A program made the position numbers and the translations under genes. The notes under the pieces were generated by a model. That model saw only the letters and a program-made list of their open reading frames with translations. It had not been told where the DNA came from and made no database searches. Positions 29,477 through 38,091 of a DNA stretch of 64,000 bases are shown here, in pieces. This DNA is from Planctomycetota bacterium (GTDB lineage Bacteria > Planctomycetota > Planctomycetia > Pirellulales > PNKZ01): positions 42,286 to 106,285 of the forward strand of contig JAFEBQ010000029.1 in NCBI GenBank assembly GCA_018242585.1. Reading direction: 5' to 3'. Positions within the stretch are counted from its first letter, which is position 1. Each line of letters starts with the position of its first letter.

Positions 29477-29602
29477 GCCGGGTGGTCCTGGGCCGAGAAT
29501 CGAGACGTAAAGAGCCGCCCGCGATCGCGACGGCGGAACGAAGCATCATATTCCGGCCGGGAACAAAAATGAACCCATCAACTGCCCGGGGTTACGATCC
29601 GC

Positions 29603-29709
29603 AAAGGCAAGGCAATCAGGAGGCGAAATCGACCACGACGGCACGACGATCACGACGCCGGAGAGAAAACCATATTGTCTTCCTTGCCTTACGTCGTGTC
29701 GTCGTGGTC
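29603..29709. repeat. ACCACGACG inverted repeat
   Basis: GACCACGACGGCACGACG (29631-29648) pairs with CGTCGTGTCGTCGTGGTC (29692-29709) with one mismatch. AAGGCAAGG (from 29603) and CCTTGCCTT (29682-29690) give a second complementary pair. A partial relative occurs near 26003-26030. Confidence 0.75.
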
Positions 29710-29743
29710 GGTTTCTTCCCCTTCTAGGATAAGGCAGAGAGGT

Positions 29744-30616
29744 TTAAGGTTCGGGCCGCGTGCTGCCGGGTGGAAAGATCGCGGCCAGGCCTTCTCGGTA
29801 GCTGGGATAGCGGAGCGTGACGCCTAGTTCGGTGAGCAGCTTCGCGTTCGAGACCTGCTTGTCGCCGCTGCGGCGGGTGGCGTCGTTCTGGGCGGCGCTG
29901 GGGTCGAATGTCGGTGGTGGCGTGCCGAGGATGTTGGCCAGGTAGCTGTAGAACTCGCGACGCACGACGGGCTGGCCATCGGCCACGTTGTACAGGCTGG
30001 GCAGCGGCACCCGCTCGGCCGCGGCAACGACCACCGTGGCAGCATCGTCGACGTGGATCAGATTCTGTCGATCATCAGGCGCGGCCGGGATCGGCTCGCC
30101 GCGCATCAAGAGCTTTGAGACCGGCATCCGCCCGGGGCCATAGATGCCCGCCAGGCGCAAGATGATCGCCCGATCGCGCCAGCGACTGGCGCGCAACAAC
30201 TCCTCGGCCTCGAACGACGCCACCGCCCCAGGCCGGCGCGGCTGGCAGGGCGTGCGCTCGTCGACGACCGCCTCGACCGTGTCGCCATAGACACCCGTCG
30301 AGCTGATGTAGATCACACGCTCGACCGAATCAGGGAGCGCGGTCAGCACGTTGCGCAAGCCTTCGACATAGACTTCACGAATGTCGTGAACCGATTGGCG
30401 ATCATGCCCCACGGCGAACAACACGGTGCGAACCGGCGGCAAGTCGCGCCAATCGTCCGGGCGTAGGACGTCGGCCACGATCGGGTGAAAACCAGCCGCG
30501 CGCAGTTCGTCGGCGGCGTTCGCACGCCGCGTGACGGTGTAGACGTCCTGGCCAGCGCTCAGCCAACGCTCGGCAACACGACGCCCCAAGTAACCACAGC
30601 CGACAACTAGGAACAT
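29744..30616 (-). CDS. NAD(P)-binding epimerase/dehydratase-like protein (SDR, YeeZ-like)
   Basis: 290 aa. The N-terminal nucleotide-binding motif VVGCGYLGRRVA and YISSTGVYGDT, LRLAGIYGPGR and NLIHVDDAA are typical of extended/atypical SDRs. The usual YxxxK is not evident (a Glu-Ala-Glu-Glu stretch lies at the expected place), as in the YeeZ-like group. The substrate is unknown. The protein ends in a Pro-rich tail. Confidence 0.85.
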   Translation of the reverse strand: MFLVVGCGYLGRRVAERWLSAGQDVYTVTRRANAADELRAAGFHPIVADVLRPDDWRDLPPVRTVLFAVGHDRQSVHDIREVYVEGLRNVLTALPDSVERVIYISSTGVYGDTVEAVVDERTPCQPRRPGAVASFEAEELLRASRWRDRAIILRLAGIYGPGRMPVSKLLMRGEPIPAAPDDRQNLIHVDDAATVVVAAAERVPLPSLYNVADGQPVVRREFYSYLANILGTPPPTFDPSAAQNDATRRSGDKQVSNAKLLTELGVTLRYPSYREGLAAIFPPGSTRPEP

Positions 30617-30642
30617 AGCGATTCAGTAAATTCCGCAAATTC

Positions 30643-30837
30643 CGCCACGGCGGCACTGAGACACGGAGGGTTGCACGGAGGAGGAAGGAATCTTAGAAGC
30701 AAAGCCTCAATGACCAAATCCCAATGACCAATAAGAATACGGTCGGCTCCTTCGCATTATTGGTCATTGGTGCTTGGACATTGGTCATTCATATTTTACT
30801 CCGTGCCCACCTCCGTGGCTCAGTGCCTCCGTGGCAA
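30643..30837. repeat. GCCACGGAG/ATGACCAATG hairpin repeat, copy 5
   Basis: A complete copy with left arm GCCACGGCGGCACTGAGAC, inner AATGACCAAATCCCAATGACC and TTGGTCATTGGTGCTTGGAC, and right arm CTCAGTGCCTCCGTGGC. It abuts the stop of ruvX (4 bp). Confidence 0.9.
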
Positions 30838-30840
30838 GTC

Positions 30841-31332
30841 TTATCTATCTCGGTCATCCAACGGCTGTGGCTTGTCGGCGCCTTTGGCGCGGGATTCCAG
30901 GAACGCGCTGAGCATGATCTGGGCGGCCAGCATGTCGCGGCGCTGTTTGCGCTGCTTGGACGTTAGCTTCGCGGTGCCGAGCCATTGCTCGGCCTCGACC
31001 GACGTGAACCGCTCGTCGTAGTAGACCACCGGTAGCGAGGTTGCCTGGGCCAGTGACTCGCCGAACTTGCGGGCCGCGATCGACAAGTTGCTTTCGTTGC
31101 CGTCGCCATGCACCGGCAGCCCCACGACCCAGGCGACCAAGCGTTCTTGTTCGGCCATCTGCTGGAAATACTTCAGGTCGCTGGCCGGGTCGCGCCGCGT
31201 GTAATTGTCCAGCGGGCTGGCCAGCGTTTGCCGCCGATCGGTCACCGCCACGCCAATGCGCACGGTGCCGAAATCGATCCCGGCCAGTCGGCCTTCAGTC
31301 GGTAGCGGAGTTAGTGGCGCAGGCGAGCTCAT
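30841..31332 (-). CDS. ruvX: Putative pre-16S rRNA nuclease / Holliday junction resolvase YqgF (RuvX)
   Basis: 163 aa, RNase-H-like fold. Conserved acidic sites are in AGIDFGTVRIGVAVTD (first Asp), VVGLPVHGDG and VVYYDERFTSVEA (DER). The family matures the 5' end of 16S rRNA. The C-terminus is charged and slightly extended. A 124-bp MITE begins 22 bp upstream of the start. Confidence 0.93.
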   Translation of the reverse strand: MSSPAPLTPLPTEGRLAGIDFGTVRIGVAVTDRRQTLASPLDNYTRRDPASDLKYFQQMAEQERLVAWVVGLPVHGDGNESNLSIAARKFGESLAQATSLPVVYYDERFTSVEAEQWLGTAKLTSKQRKQRRDMLAAQIMLSAFLESRAKGADKPQPLDDRDR

Positions 31333-31354
31333 CGCGATAGTATAACCAACCGCC

Positions 31355-31478
31355 TAACGCAGTTCTCGCGAGTATGTATCGTTGCTCAACCAAGCCGGCG
31401 GCTCTGCCGCCAAGAGCGGTGGCAAAGCCACCGGCTTGGTTGAGACGCCAACGCTACATTGAATCGAGACGTGCTCTA
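31355..31478. repeat. TA-ended MITE, 124-bp subfamily, copy 1
   Basis: TA at 31355-31356 and 31477-31478, termini TA-nnGCAnnTCTCG. The core holds two hairpin-rich halves, AAGCCGGCGGCTCTGCCG and CGGTGGCAAAGCCACCGGCTT, which also pair with each other. The right TA is part of the TAG stop of the UDP-sugar pyrophosphorylase gene. Confidence 0.85.
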
Positions 31479-32882
31479 GCGCAAGTACGTCGCCTGGTCA
31501 AAGCGTCGGCCGGGAACGAGTTTCTTCTTCAACTCCTCGGCATCCATCGCGAACAGCGGGCTGATTTCTACCGGCGTCGCTTCGGCTACTTGCGCGCCGG
31601 CCGTGGTCAACCATTCCCGGGCTTGGGCCAGCATCTGCTTTTGCACTAGCTCGGGGGAATCGACCTTTGAGCCTGGCGCGTTCTTGACCGGCGCGAAAGC
31701 CCGGCCCGGTTCCACCTCGACGACGATCGCGCGCTCGGCGGCCGGCAACAGGTCGAAGATGAATCGCTCGAACTTGATCGCGTTGGGCTGCGCCGGTTCG
31801 ACCAGCTTGCCGGTCTCGTCGACGTACGGGACCGCTTTGTGGGCGCGGTGAAACGGCAGCCGGTGCTCGTCGTTTTTGACTCGTTCCAGGAACGCCACGT
31901 CGATCACGTGAATCGCGGTATTTCCCGCCCAGAGGGCCAAGCCCCCTTGCGCGTTGCGCCGCTCGCCGGCCGAGGCGGGCAGATCGCTGTATTCGATGAT
32001 CCGCATCCGCCCATCGACGGTGACGACGTTCCCCACCTTCTCGGCGGGCAACTGCTTGGCCACTACTTGCGTCGAAAGCTCGGACAGCGATAGCAAATGG
32101 TAGCCGATGAATTCAGGGTCACAGACTTGCGCCAACGGATTGTCGACCTGGAAGTAAAACAGGTCTTCAATGCCGCGGAGGCGAATGTCGCGTAGGCCAC
32201 CCGATCGATCCAGCGCGGCCAACATGCCGCCGTGACCATCGGGGCTGGCGAACAATCGGCCCGGCTCGGCCAGCAGCACCCGCCCCGTCACGGCATCAAC
32301 GGCCGGCATCGTTCCCTGGCAGAACAGGTGGACATCGTCGGCCCGCAGGCCGAAGTTATGCTTGCTGGCCAGGTACGCGGCGGTTTCGTCGTGCGTCGCG
32401 GGGCTGGTCATCAGATAGAGCGGAATCCGCACGTTGTAACGGCGCGACATCGCCTGCAGCTTCTCGAACAGAATCTGAAACAGCGAAGCCTGCGACACCG
32501 GGCCAATGGCGTACATCCCCTTGGGATGATCGAAGCCCAGCCGGGTGCCTTGCCCACCGGCCACGAGCACCGCGCCCAGCTTGCCGTCGGCCAGCGCCTC
32601 GGCCCCTTTCTCGCGCGCTTCGGCGGCGGTGAAGCGATTGCCTCGCCCGTCGAGTCGGATCGCCGCGGGCGGCTCGGCCCGGCTGGCTAGCGCGCCCCAA
32701 TCGTCCAGGACTTCGGCGCCGTGAAATAGCCGGCCGAGTTGCTCGAAGTCGATCGCTTCCAACTGCGTGACAAGTTGCGCTCGCGTCGCCTCATCGAACT
32801 GGCTCCAAAAGCGCAGGGCGTGATCCTGGCCCACCGAGCGCAACTTGGCTAGCAATTCCTGGCGTTGATCTTCGAGCGGCAT
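31476..32882 (-). CDS. UDP-sugar pyrophosphorylase (UDPGP type 1 family)
   Basis: 468 aa. Makes a UDP-sugar from UTP and a sugar-1-phosphate. The nucleotide loop VLVAGGQGTRLGFDHPKGMYAIG is intact, with YLMTSPATHDET, FCQGTMPAV and PDGHGGMLAAL as family blocks, and NPLAQVCDPEFIGYH. It resembles the eukaryotic-type UAP/USP group, so UDP-GlcNAc or UDP-glucose are both possible. The ATG at 32882 is preferred; the long upstream extension of the frame passes through a MITE. The stop codon is contributed by a second MITE. Confidence 0.92.
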   Translation of the reverse strand: MPLEDQRQELLAKLRSVGQDHALRFWSQFDEATRAQLVTQLEAIDFEQLGRLFHGAEVLDDWGALASRAEPPAAIRLDGRGNRFTAAEAREKGAEALADGKLGAVLVAGGQGTRLGFDHPKGMYAIGPVSQASLFQILFEKLQAMSRRYNVRIPLYLMTSPATHDETAAYLASKHNFGLRADDVHLFCQGTMPAVDAVTGRVLLAEPGRLFASPDGHGGMLAALDRSGGLRDIRLRGIEDLFYFQVDNPLAQVCDPEFIGYHLLSLSELSTQVVAKQLPAEKVGNVVTVDGRMRIIEYSDLPASAGERRNAQGGLALWAGNTAIHVIDVAFLERVKNDEHRLPFHRAHKAVPYVDETGKLVEPAQPNAIKFERFIFDLLPAAERAIVVEVEPGRAFAPVKNAPGSKVDSPELVQKQMLAQAREWLTTAGAQVAEATPVEISPLFAMDAEELKKKLVPGRRFDQATYLR

Positions 32883-32981
32883 TGCCGTTTGCTTTCTTGC
32901 TAAAGAGTTGAGTCGCGGAAAAGTCCCCAACCGGCGCGGCCAGTGGTTGGCCGGCGCGCCGTAGGCAGGGCGTGCGACGCC

Positions 32982-33105
32982 TAGGGCAATTCTCAGGAGC
33001 ATGTCTCGTTTGCTCACCCAAGCCGGCGGCTCTGCCGACGATCTCGGTGGCAAAGCCACCGGCTTGGTGGATACGCACGCGACATGAACTCGAGAAACGC
33101 CCTTA
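32982..33105. repeat. TA-ended MITE, 124-bp subfamily, copy 2
   Basis: Same length and core as the copy at 31355. The termini are the best kept of the family: GGGCnnTTCTC and CATGT pair at both ends (15 of 21 positions, with one base offset). Confidence 0.85.
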
Positions 33106-33132
33106 GGTTATCGGTTCGGCTCGGGGGAATCG

Positions 33133-33999
33133 TCAACGGGCAATTTGCGTGGCGGTTGTCGATGGGCCGGCGGCGATGTCGCCCGAGAGGGGAATGCGCA
33201 AGCCGTCGTAGGCCAATTCAACGTGGGCTGGCAAACGAGCGTTCGTGGCGGCGTGCTCCAACTCGTGCGAGATATGGGTGAAGTACGCGCGCCCCGGCTT
33301 GACGCGATTCACCACTTCCAACGCCTCGTCCAGGCTGAAATGCGTGGCGTGCGGCCGCGTGCGCAAAGCGTCGAGCACTAGCACGTCGAGTCCTTCGAGC
33401 AGCGGCCAGCTTTCGGCCGGAATGCCGTTCGTGTCGGTGCAATAGGCGACGCGGCCGAAACGAAATCCCAATACGTCGAAGCTGCCGTGCTGCAATCGAA
33501 TCGGCGTGACCCGCGCTCCGAGCACGTCGAACGGTTCGAGTCCGATCGAGCGGAACTCGACCTGCGGCGTGGCGCCGGCGTGGGTCGCGCGCGGGTTCGG
33601 GTCAAAGGCATAGTCGAACACCCGGCGGATGCGCTTCTCGACCGCCGGTTCGCAGTACAACGGAACCGAGTGTCCCAGGTAAAACGGAAACAATCGCAGA
33701 TCGTCGAGCCCGTACAGATGGTCGGCATGCTCGTGGGTGAACAGCGTGGCATGGACGACGTCGACCCGCTCGCGGAGCAACTGGAAACGCAAGTCGGGGG
33801 GCGTGTCGATCAGCAGGTTCCCCTCGGGCAGGCCGACGATCACGCCGCAGCGGGTCCGGTTGTTACGCGGGTCGTCGCTGTGGCAGACTGGGCAAGGGCA
33901 GCCAATGATCGGCACCCCCACCGAGGTTCCGGTCCCCAGCAGCACCATCTGGCCGGCCAGGTGCGGGGAGGCTCGACGCTCTGCGTACAATTGGGTCAT
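33133..33999 (-). CDS. MBL-fold hydrolase, PhnP-like
   Basis: 288 aa from the ATG at 33999. LLGTGTSVGVPIIGCPCPVCHSDDPRNNRTR near the N-terminus is the Cys-rich strand found in PhnP-type phosphodiesterases. TLFTHEHADHLYGLDDLRLF carries the intact HxHxDH metal site. VAYCTDTNGIP and YFTHISHELEH complete the metal ligands. PhnP hydrolyses cyclic ribosyl phosphates in phosphonate use, but no phn genes are nearby, so a general cyclic phosphodiesterase or RNase-Z-like role is equally likely. Confidence 0.9.
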   Translation of the reverse strand: MTQLYAERRASPHLAGQMVLLGTGTSVGVPIIGCPCPVCHSDDPRNNRTRCGVIVGLPEGNLLIDTPPDLRFQLLRERVDVVHATLFTHEHADHLYGLDDLRLFPFYLGHSVPLYCEPAVEKRIRRVFDYAFDPNPRATHAGATPQVEFRSIGLEPFDVLGARVTPIRLQHGSFDVLGFRFGRVAYCTDTNGIPAESWPLLEGLDVLVLDALRTRPHATHFSLDEALEVVNRVKPGRAYFTHISHELEHAATNARLPAHVELAYDGLRIPLSGDIAAGPSTTATQIAR

Positions 34000-34290
34000 A
34001 GCTGGCCAAGTTTCCACAATGGCCGCCGGCTTGCAAGCGAACTGAGTCGCGAACGGCCTGTGCGCAAGCACCTTCCCCGGCATTGCTTGTCGCACTCGTT
34101 TGCCATGTTTTGACGGCGTTCAGGGCGTGCTAGCCGGGGCTGACTGCCATTGACCCAAAGGGGGTGCTGGCTATAGACTTTTTCCGACAATTTATTGCGC
34201 CTGCGCAAACTCTCACGGCAACGTAATTTGCGTCATCTCTGACCGGTCTGGTCGGCAGGCTGACACTCTCTAATCGGTGGCTCGCTGCGA

Positions 34291-37200
34291 ATGGAATTTC
34301 TCGAACGGCTTTGGGAACTAATCGGCTGGTTTTTTGGCGGTCTGGGCCGCGCGGTCGAACGGAGCTTGACCGGGCTGTTCGGTTCGTCGAACGCGCGGTT
34401 CATCAAGCGGCTGCACCATAAGGTCGAAGCCATCAACGCTTTGGAGCCCAAATATCAGGCCCTGAGCGAGGACGAGTTGCGGCAGCAGACGGCCGAGTTC
34501 AAGCGCCGCCTGGCGTCGGGCGAAACCTTGGACGACATCCTGGTCGAGGCGTTTGCCGTTTGCCGCGAAGGTGGACGGCGCTGGTTGAAGATGCGCCATT
34601 ACGACACCCAGATGATCGGCGGCATGGTGCTGCACAGCGGCGCGATCGCCGAAATGGTCACCGGCGAAGGCAAAACCCTGGTGGCGACCCTGCCGGCTTA
34701 CTTGAACGCCTTGGAAGGGCGCGGCGTTCACGTGATTACGGTCAACGACTATCTGGCCCGCCGCGACATGGAATGGATGGGGCCGCTGTACATGGGGCTG
34801 GGGCTGACGGTCGGCGCGATCTTTTCGAATCAAGAGCCCGAAGCCAAGCAGCAGGCGTACGAGTGCGACATCACGTACGGCACGAACAATGAGTTCGGTT
34901 TCGACTATTTGCGCGACAACATGCGCCCGGCCGCCCGCGGCGACAATCGCTATCCGCGGCACATGCAACAGACGCAGAACCGGTTGAACTTCGCGATCAT
35001 CGACGAAGTCGACAACATTCTGATCGACGAAGCCCGCACGCCATTGATCATCAGCGGCCCGGCTCACGACGACACTCGCCGTTACGCCAAGGCCGACGAG
35101 ATCGCCCGCAAGCTGCGCAAGGACACGCACTTCGAGGTCAAAGAGAAAGAACACTCCGTTCTGTTGACCGACGACGGGGTGCGCGAGGCGGAGCACCTGG
35201 CGGGCGTGGAGAGCTTTTACACGGCCGGCAACATGGACTGGCCGCACCTGATTGACAACGCCCTGAAGGCTCACTGGATTTACAAGCTGGACGTCAACTA
35301 CGTCGTCGAGCGCAATCCGCAATCGGGCGAACAGGAAGTGGTGATCGTCGACGAGTTCACCGGCCGCAAGATGCACGGCCGCCAGTGGAGCGACGGGCTG
35401 CACCAGGCCGTCGAAGCCAAGGAAAACGTCCCGGTTAAGCCCGAGACGCAGACCTACGCCACGATCACGCTGCAGAACTACTTCAAGCTCTACAAGAAGC
35501 TGTGCGGCATGACCGGTACGGCCATGACCGAGGCCAATGAGTTCTGGAAGATTTACCACCTGGACGTGGTGGCGATTCCCACGAACCGCACGATGCAGCG
35601 GATCAACTCGCCGGACGTGATCTACTGCACCGAAAAAGAGAAGTTCGAGGCGATTCTCGACGAGATCGAACGGGTCAATCGCTTTGACGTGGTTACGACG
35701 ACCGACGGGACGGTCTACACCGGCACCATCGACAAGGAAAGCGACAAGAGCCTGACGCTGACGCTGAAGGACAGCCGCAAGCCCCAGGAAATCGAGCAGT
35801 CAAAGATCAAGAAGCTCGAACGTCGCGGGCGGCCGATGCTAGTCGGCACCGTGTCGATTGAGAAGAGTGAACGCCTGAGCGGCGCGCTCGACCGGCGCGG
35901 CATCAAGCACCAGGTTCTGAACGCCAAGCAGCACGCTCGCGAAGCCGAGATCGTCGCCCAAGCCGGCCGCCTGGGCGCGGTGACCATCGCCACCAACATG
36001 GCTGGCCGCGGCACCGACATCATCCTGGGTGGCAATCCCGAGACGATGGCCTGGGCCCAGTTGCAAAGCAAATACCCTTCGCGCCTGGATGTGCCGCAAG
36101 AGGAATGGGCCAAGCTGGTCGACGAAATCGAACAGCGCGAAGGGATGAAGGCCCAGGGCAAAGTCGTCAAGGAGCTCGGCGGTTTGCACATTGTCGGCAC
36201 CGAGCGCCACGAAGCGCGGCGGATCGACTTGCAGTTGCGCGGCCGTTGTGGTCGTCAGGGGGATCCGGGCAGCAGCCGGTTCTTCCTGTCGCTGGAAGAC
36301 GACTTGATGCGAATCTTTGCCGGCGAATGGGTCAAGCGCGTGCTCCACTCGCTGGGCATGCAAGAAGGCGAAGCGATCGAAAGCTCGATGGTCTCGCGCC
36401 GCATCGAAGCCGCGCAGAAAAAGGTCGAGGAACGCAACTTCGACGTCCGCAAGAATCTGCTCGAATATGACGAAGTGATGGACGAACAGCGGAAGCGGGT
36501 CTATGGCTTCCGCCAGCAAATCCTCGACGGCGCCAACTGCAAGACGCGCATCCTCGAGATGATCGAGCGCGAAATCGAACGGCACCTGACCAACTTCCTT
36601 GACAAGAATTACGGTGCCGAGACCTACGCCGGTTTTGCCGGCAAGGTGCTGAACTGTGAACTCGACCCGGCCGACTTCCGCGGCATCGACGCCAACGAAG
36701 CCGAGCGCGTGGCCTTGGACGAGGCCGAACGCCAGGCCGAGATGCAGGTTCTGGAAGCCATTGACGAGAATCTGCCCGAAGAGGCCGAGCAGGACGAATG
36801 GAACTGGGAAGCGCTGGCCAAGTTGTCGAACACGCGGTGGGGAACCAATTACCGGGACCGCGACTTGAAGCAGATCGGCCGCGACCACTTGGGCGAAGTC
36901 CTGATCGCCAAGGCCCGCGAAGCCGTCCGCCAGACCGAACTGAGCGAAGGCTCCCGGGTGCTCGACCCCGAGTACGGCTTGAAGCAGACCGTCAGTTGGG
37001 TGCAATACAAGTTCGGCATCGAGGTTCCGCTCGAGTCGTTGCGCGGCAAAGAGCCCGAGACGATCAAGCAGTTGGTTCTGGACAAGTCGGCCGAAGCGTA
37101 CACCACGCGCGAAGTCGAATATCCGGTGATGGCCGGCTTGGCCCACTTCACGACCCAGGACGCCGCGGGAGTCAAGCACTACGATCGCGAACAGTTGGTC

Positions 37201-38025
37201 GGCTGGGCCCGTGAGCGCTTTGGCGTCGATTTGGACGTGGAAGACCTGCGCAACAAGCAACGCGATGAAGTCCGCGAGTTGCTCATCGCCACCAGCAGGC
37301 AAATGCAGCCGGTGGCCGAGCAGAAGCTCGGCGAGCTGCACCGGCTGGTGGGCCAGGTAATCGAAGCGCGCGGCGGCGACGCTCCGGCCGCCCCCAAGAA
37401 TCAATACGAAGCGTTGGCGCGCTTCCTGACCGAAACGATTGACGGCGAACATTCGGTCGATGAGCTGTCGAAGCTCGACGACGACCAGCTCCGCTTCCGC
37501 CTGGAAGGGACGCTCGAAGACAAGTTTCATCCGGAAATCCGCCGCATGGAACGCCTGCTCGTGTTGCAGTTGCTCGACACCGCCTGGAAAGACCATCTGC
37601 TGGCGATGGACCATTTGAAGGCCAGCGTCGGTCTGGTCGGCTATGCCCAGGTCGACCCTAAGGTCGAATACAAGCGCGTCGGCATGCGGACCTTTGAGCA
37701 GATGTGGACCTCGGTTGGCGAACGAGTGACTGACTTGATCTTCCGCATGGAGCAGCTTGACGAAGGCTTTGTCGGCTCGACCTGGGTCGACAGCCGGGCC
37801 ACGCACGAAGAAGCCCCATCGACCACGGCCGGCATCTCGGAAGATCAGCAGCAAGCCATCAGCAACAGCGAAGGCCAGCAGCCGCAACAACGCATCGAAC
37901 CGATCCGTAACCGGCAGGAAGCCGTGGGTCGCAACGACCCGTGCCCTTGTGGCAGCGGGAAGAAGTACAAGAACTGCCACATGCGCAAGGGTGGCCCGAC
38001 GAACGCCGACCGGCGCAACGCCTAG
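34291..38025 (+). CDS. secA: Preprotein translocase ATPase SecA, enlarged
   Basis: 1244 aa, against about 900 in E. coli. SecA is the motor that drives preproteins through SecYEG. Seen: Walker A TGEGKT at 124-129, DEVD at 238-241, NMAGRGTDIILGGNP, GLHIVGTERHEARRIDLQLRGRCGRQGDPG, and the C-terminal zinc site CPCGSGKKYKNCH. About 50 extra residues at 461-509 (FDVVTTTDGTVYTGTI...) split the second ATPase domain. A further long acidic insertion (about 810-1080) enlarges the helical scaffold region before LDTAWKDHLLAMDHLK. It heads a run with waaA and the glmU-like gene. Confidence 0.97.
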   Translation: MEFLERLWELIGWFFGGLGRAVERSLTGLFGSSNARFIKRLHHKVEAINALEPKYQALSEDELRQQTAEFKRRLASGETLDDILVEAFAVCREGGRRWLKMRHYDTQMIGGMVLHSGAIAEMVTGEGKTLVATLPAYLNALEGRGVHVITVNDYLARRDMEWMGPLYMGLGLTVGAIFSNQEPEAKQQAYECDITYGTNNEFGFDYLRDNMRPAARGDNRYPRHMQQTQNRLNFAIIDEVDNILIDEARTPLIISGPAHDDTRRYAKADEIARKLRKDTHFEVKEKEHSVLLTDDGVREAEHLAGVESFYTAGNMDWPHLIDNALKAHWIYKLDVNYVVERNPQSGEQEVVIVDEFTGRKMHGRQWSDGLHQAVEAKENVPVKPETQTYATITLQNYFKLYKKLCGMTGTAMTEANEFWKIYHLDVVAIPTNRTMQRINSPDVIYCTEKEKFEAILDEIERVNRFDVVTTTDGTVYTGTIDKESDKSLTLTLKDSRKPQEIEQSKIKKLERRGRPMLVGTVSIEKSERLSGALDRRGIKHQVLNAKQHAREAEIVAQAGRLGAVTIATNMAGRGTDIILGGNPETMAWAQLQSKYPSRLDVPQEEWAKLVDEIEQREGMKAQGKVVKELGGLHIVGTERHEARRIDLQLRGRCGRQGDPGSSRFFLSLEDDLMRIFAGEWVKRVLHSLGMQEGEAIESSMVSRRIEAAQKKVEERNFDVRKNLLEYDEVMDEQRKRVYGFRQQILDGANCKTRILEMIEREIERHLTNFLDKNYGAETYAGFAGKVLNCELDPADFRGIDANEAERVALDEAERQAEMQVLEAIDENLPEEAEQDEWNWEALAKLSNTRWGTNYRDRDLKQIGRDHLGEVLIAKAREAVRQTELSEGSRVLDPEYGLKQTVSWVQYKFGIEVPLESLRGKEPETIKQLVLDKSAEAYTTREVEYPVMAGLAHFTTQDAAGVKHYDREQLVGWARERFGVDLDVEDLRNKQRDEVRELLIATSRQMQPVAEQKLGELHRLVGQVIEARGGDAPAAPKNQYEALARFLTETIDGEHSVDELSKLDDDQLRFRLEGTLEDKFHPEIRRMERLLVLQLLDTAWKDHLLAMDHLKASVGLVGYAQVDPKVEYKRVGMRTFEQMWTSVGERVTDLIFRMEQLDEGFVGSTWVDSRATHEEAPSTTAGISEDQQQAISNSEGQQPQQRIEPIRNRQEAVGRNDPCPCGSGKKYKNCHMRKGGPTNADRRNA

Positions 38026-38091
38026 TCGGCCCCTGGCGGGCGAACGCTCGCCAGTAAACTGTTTCGGCCCAGGGAAGGGATACCTTTGGCC

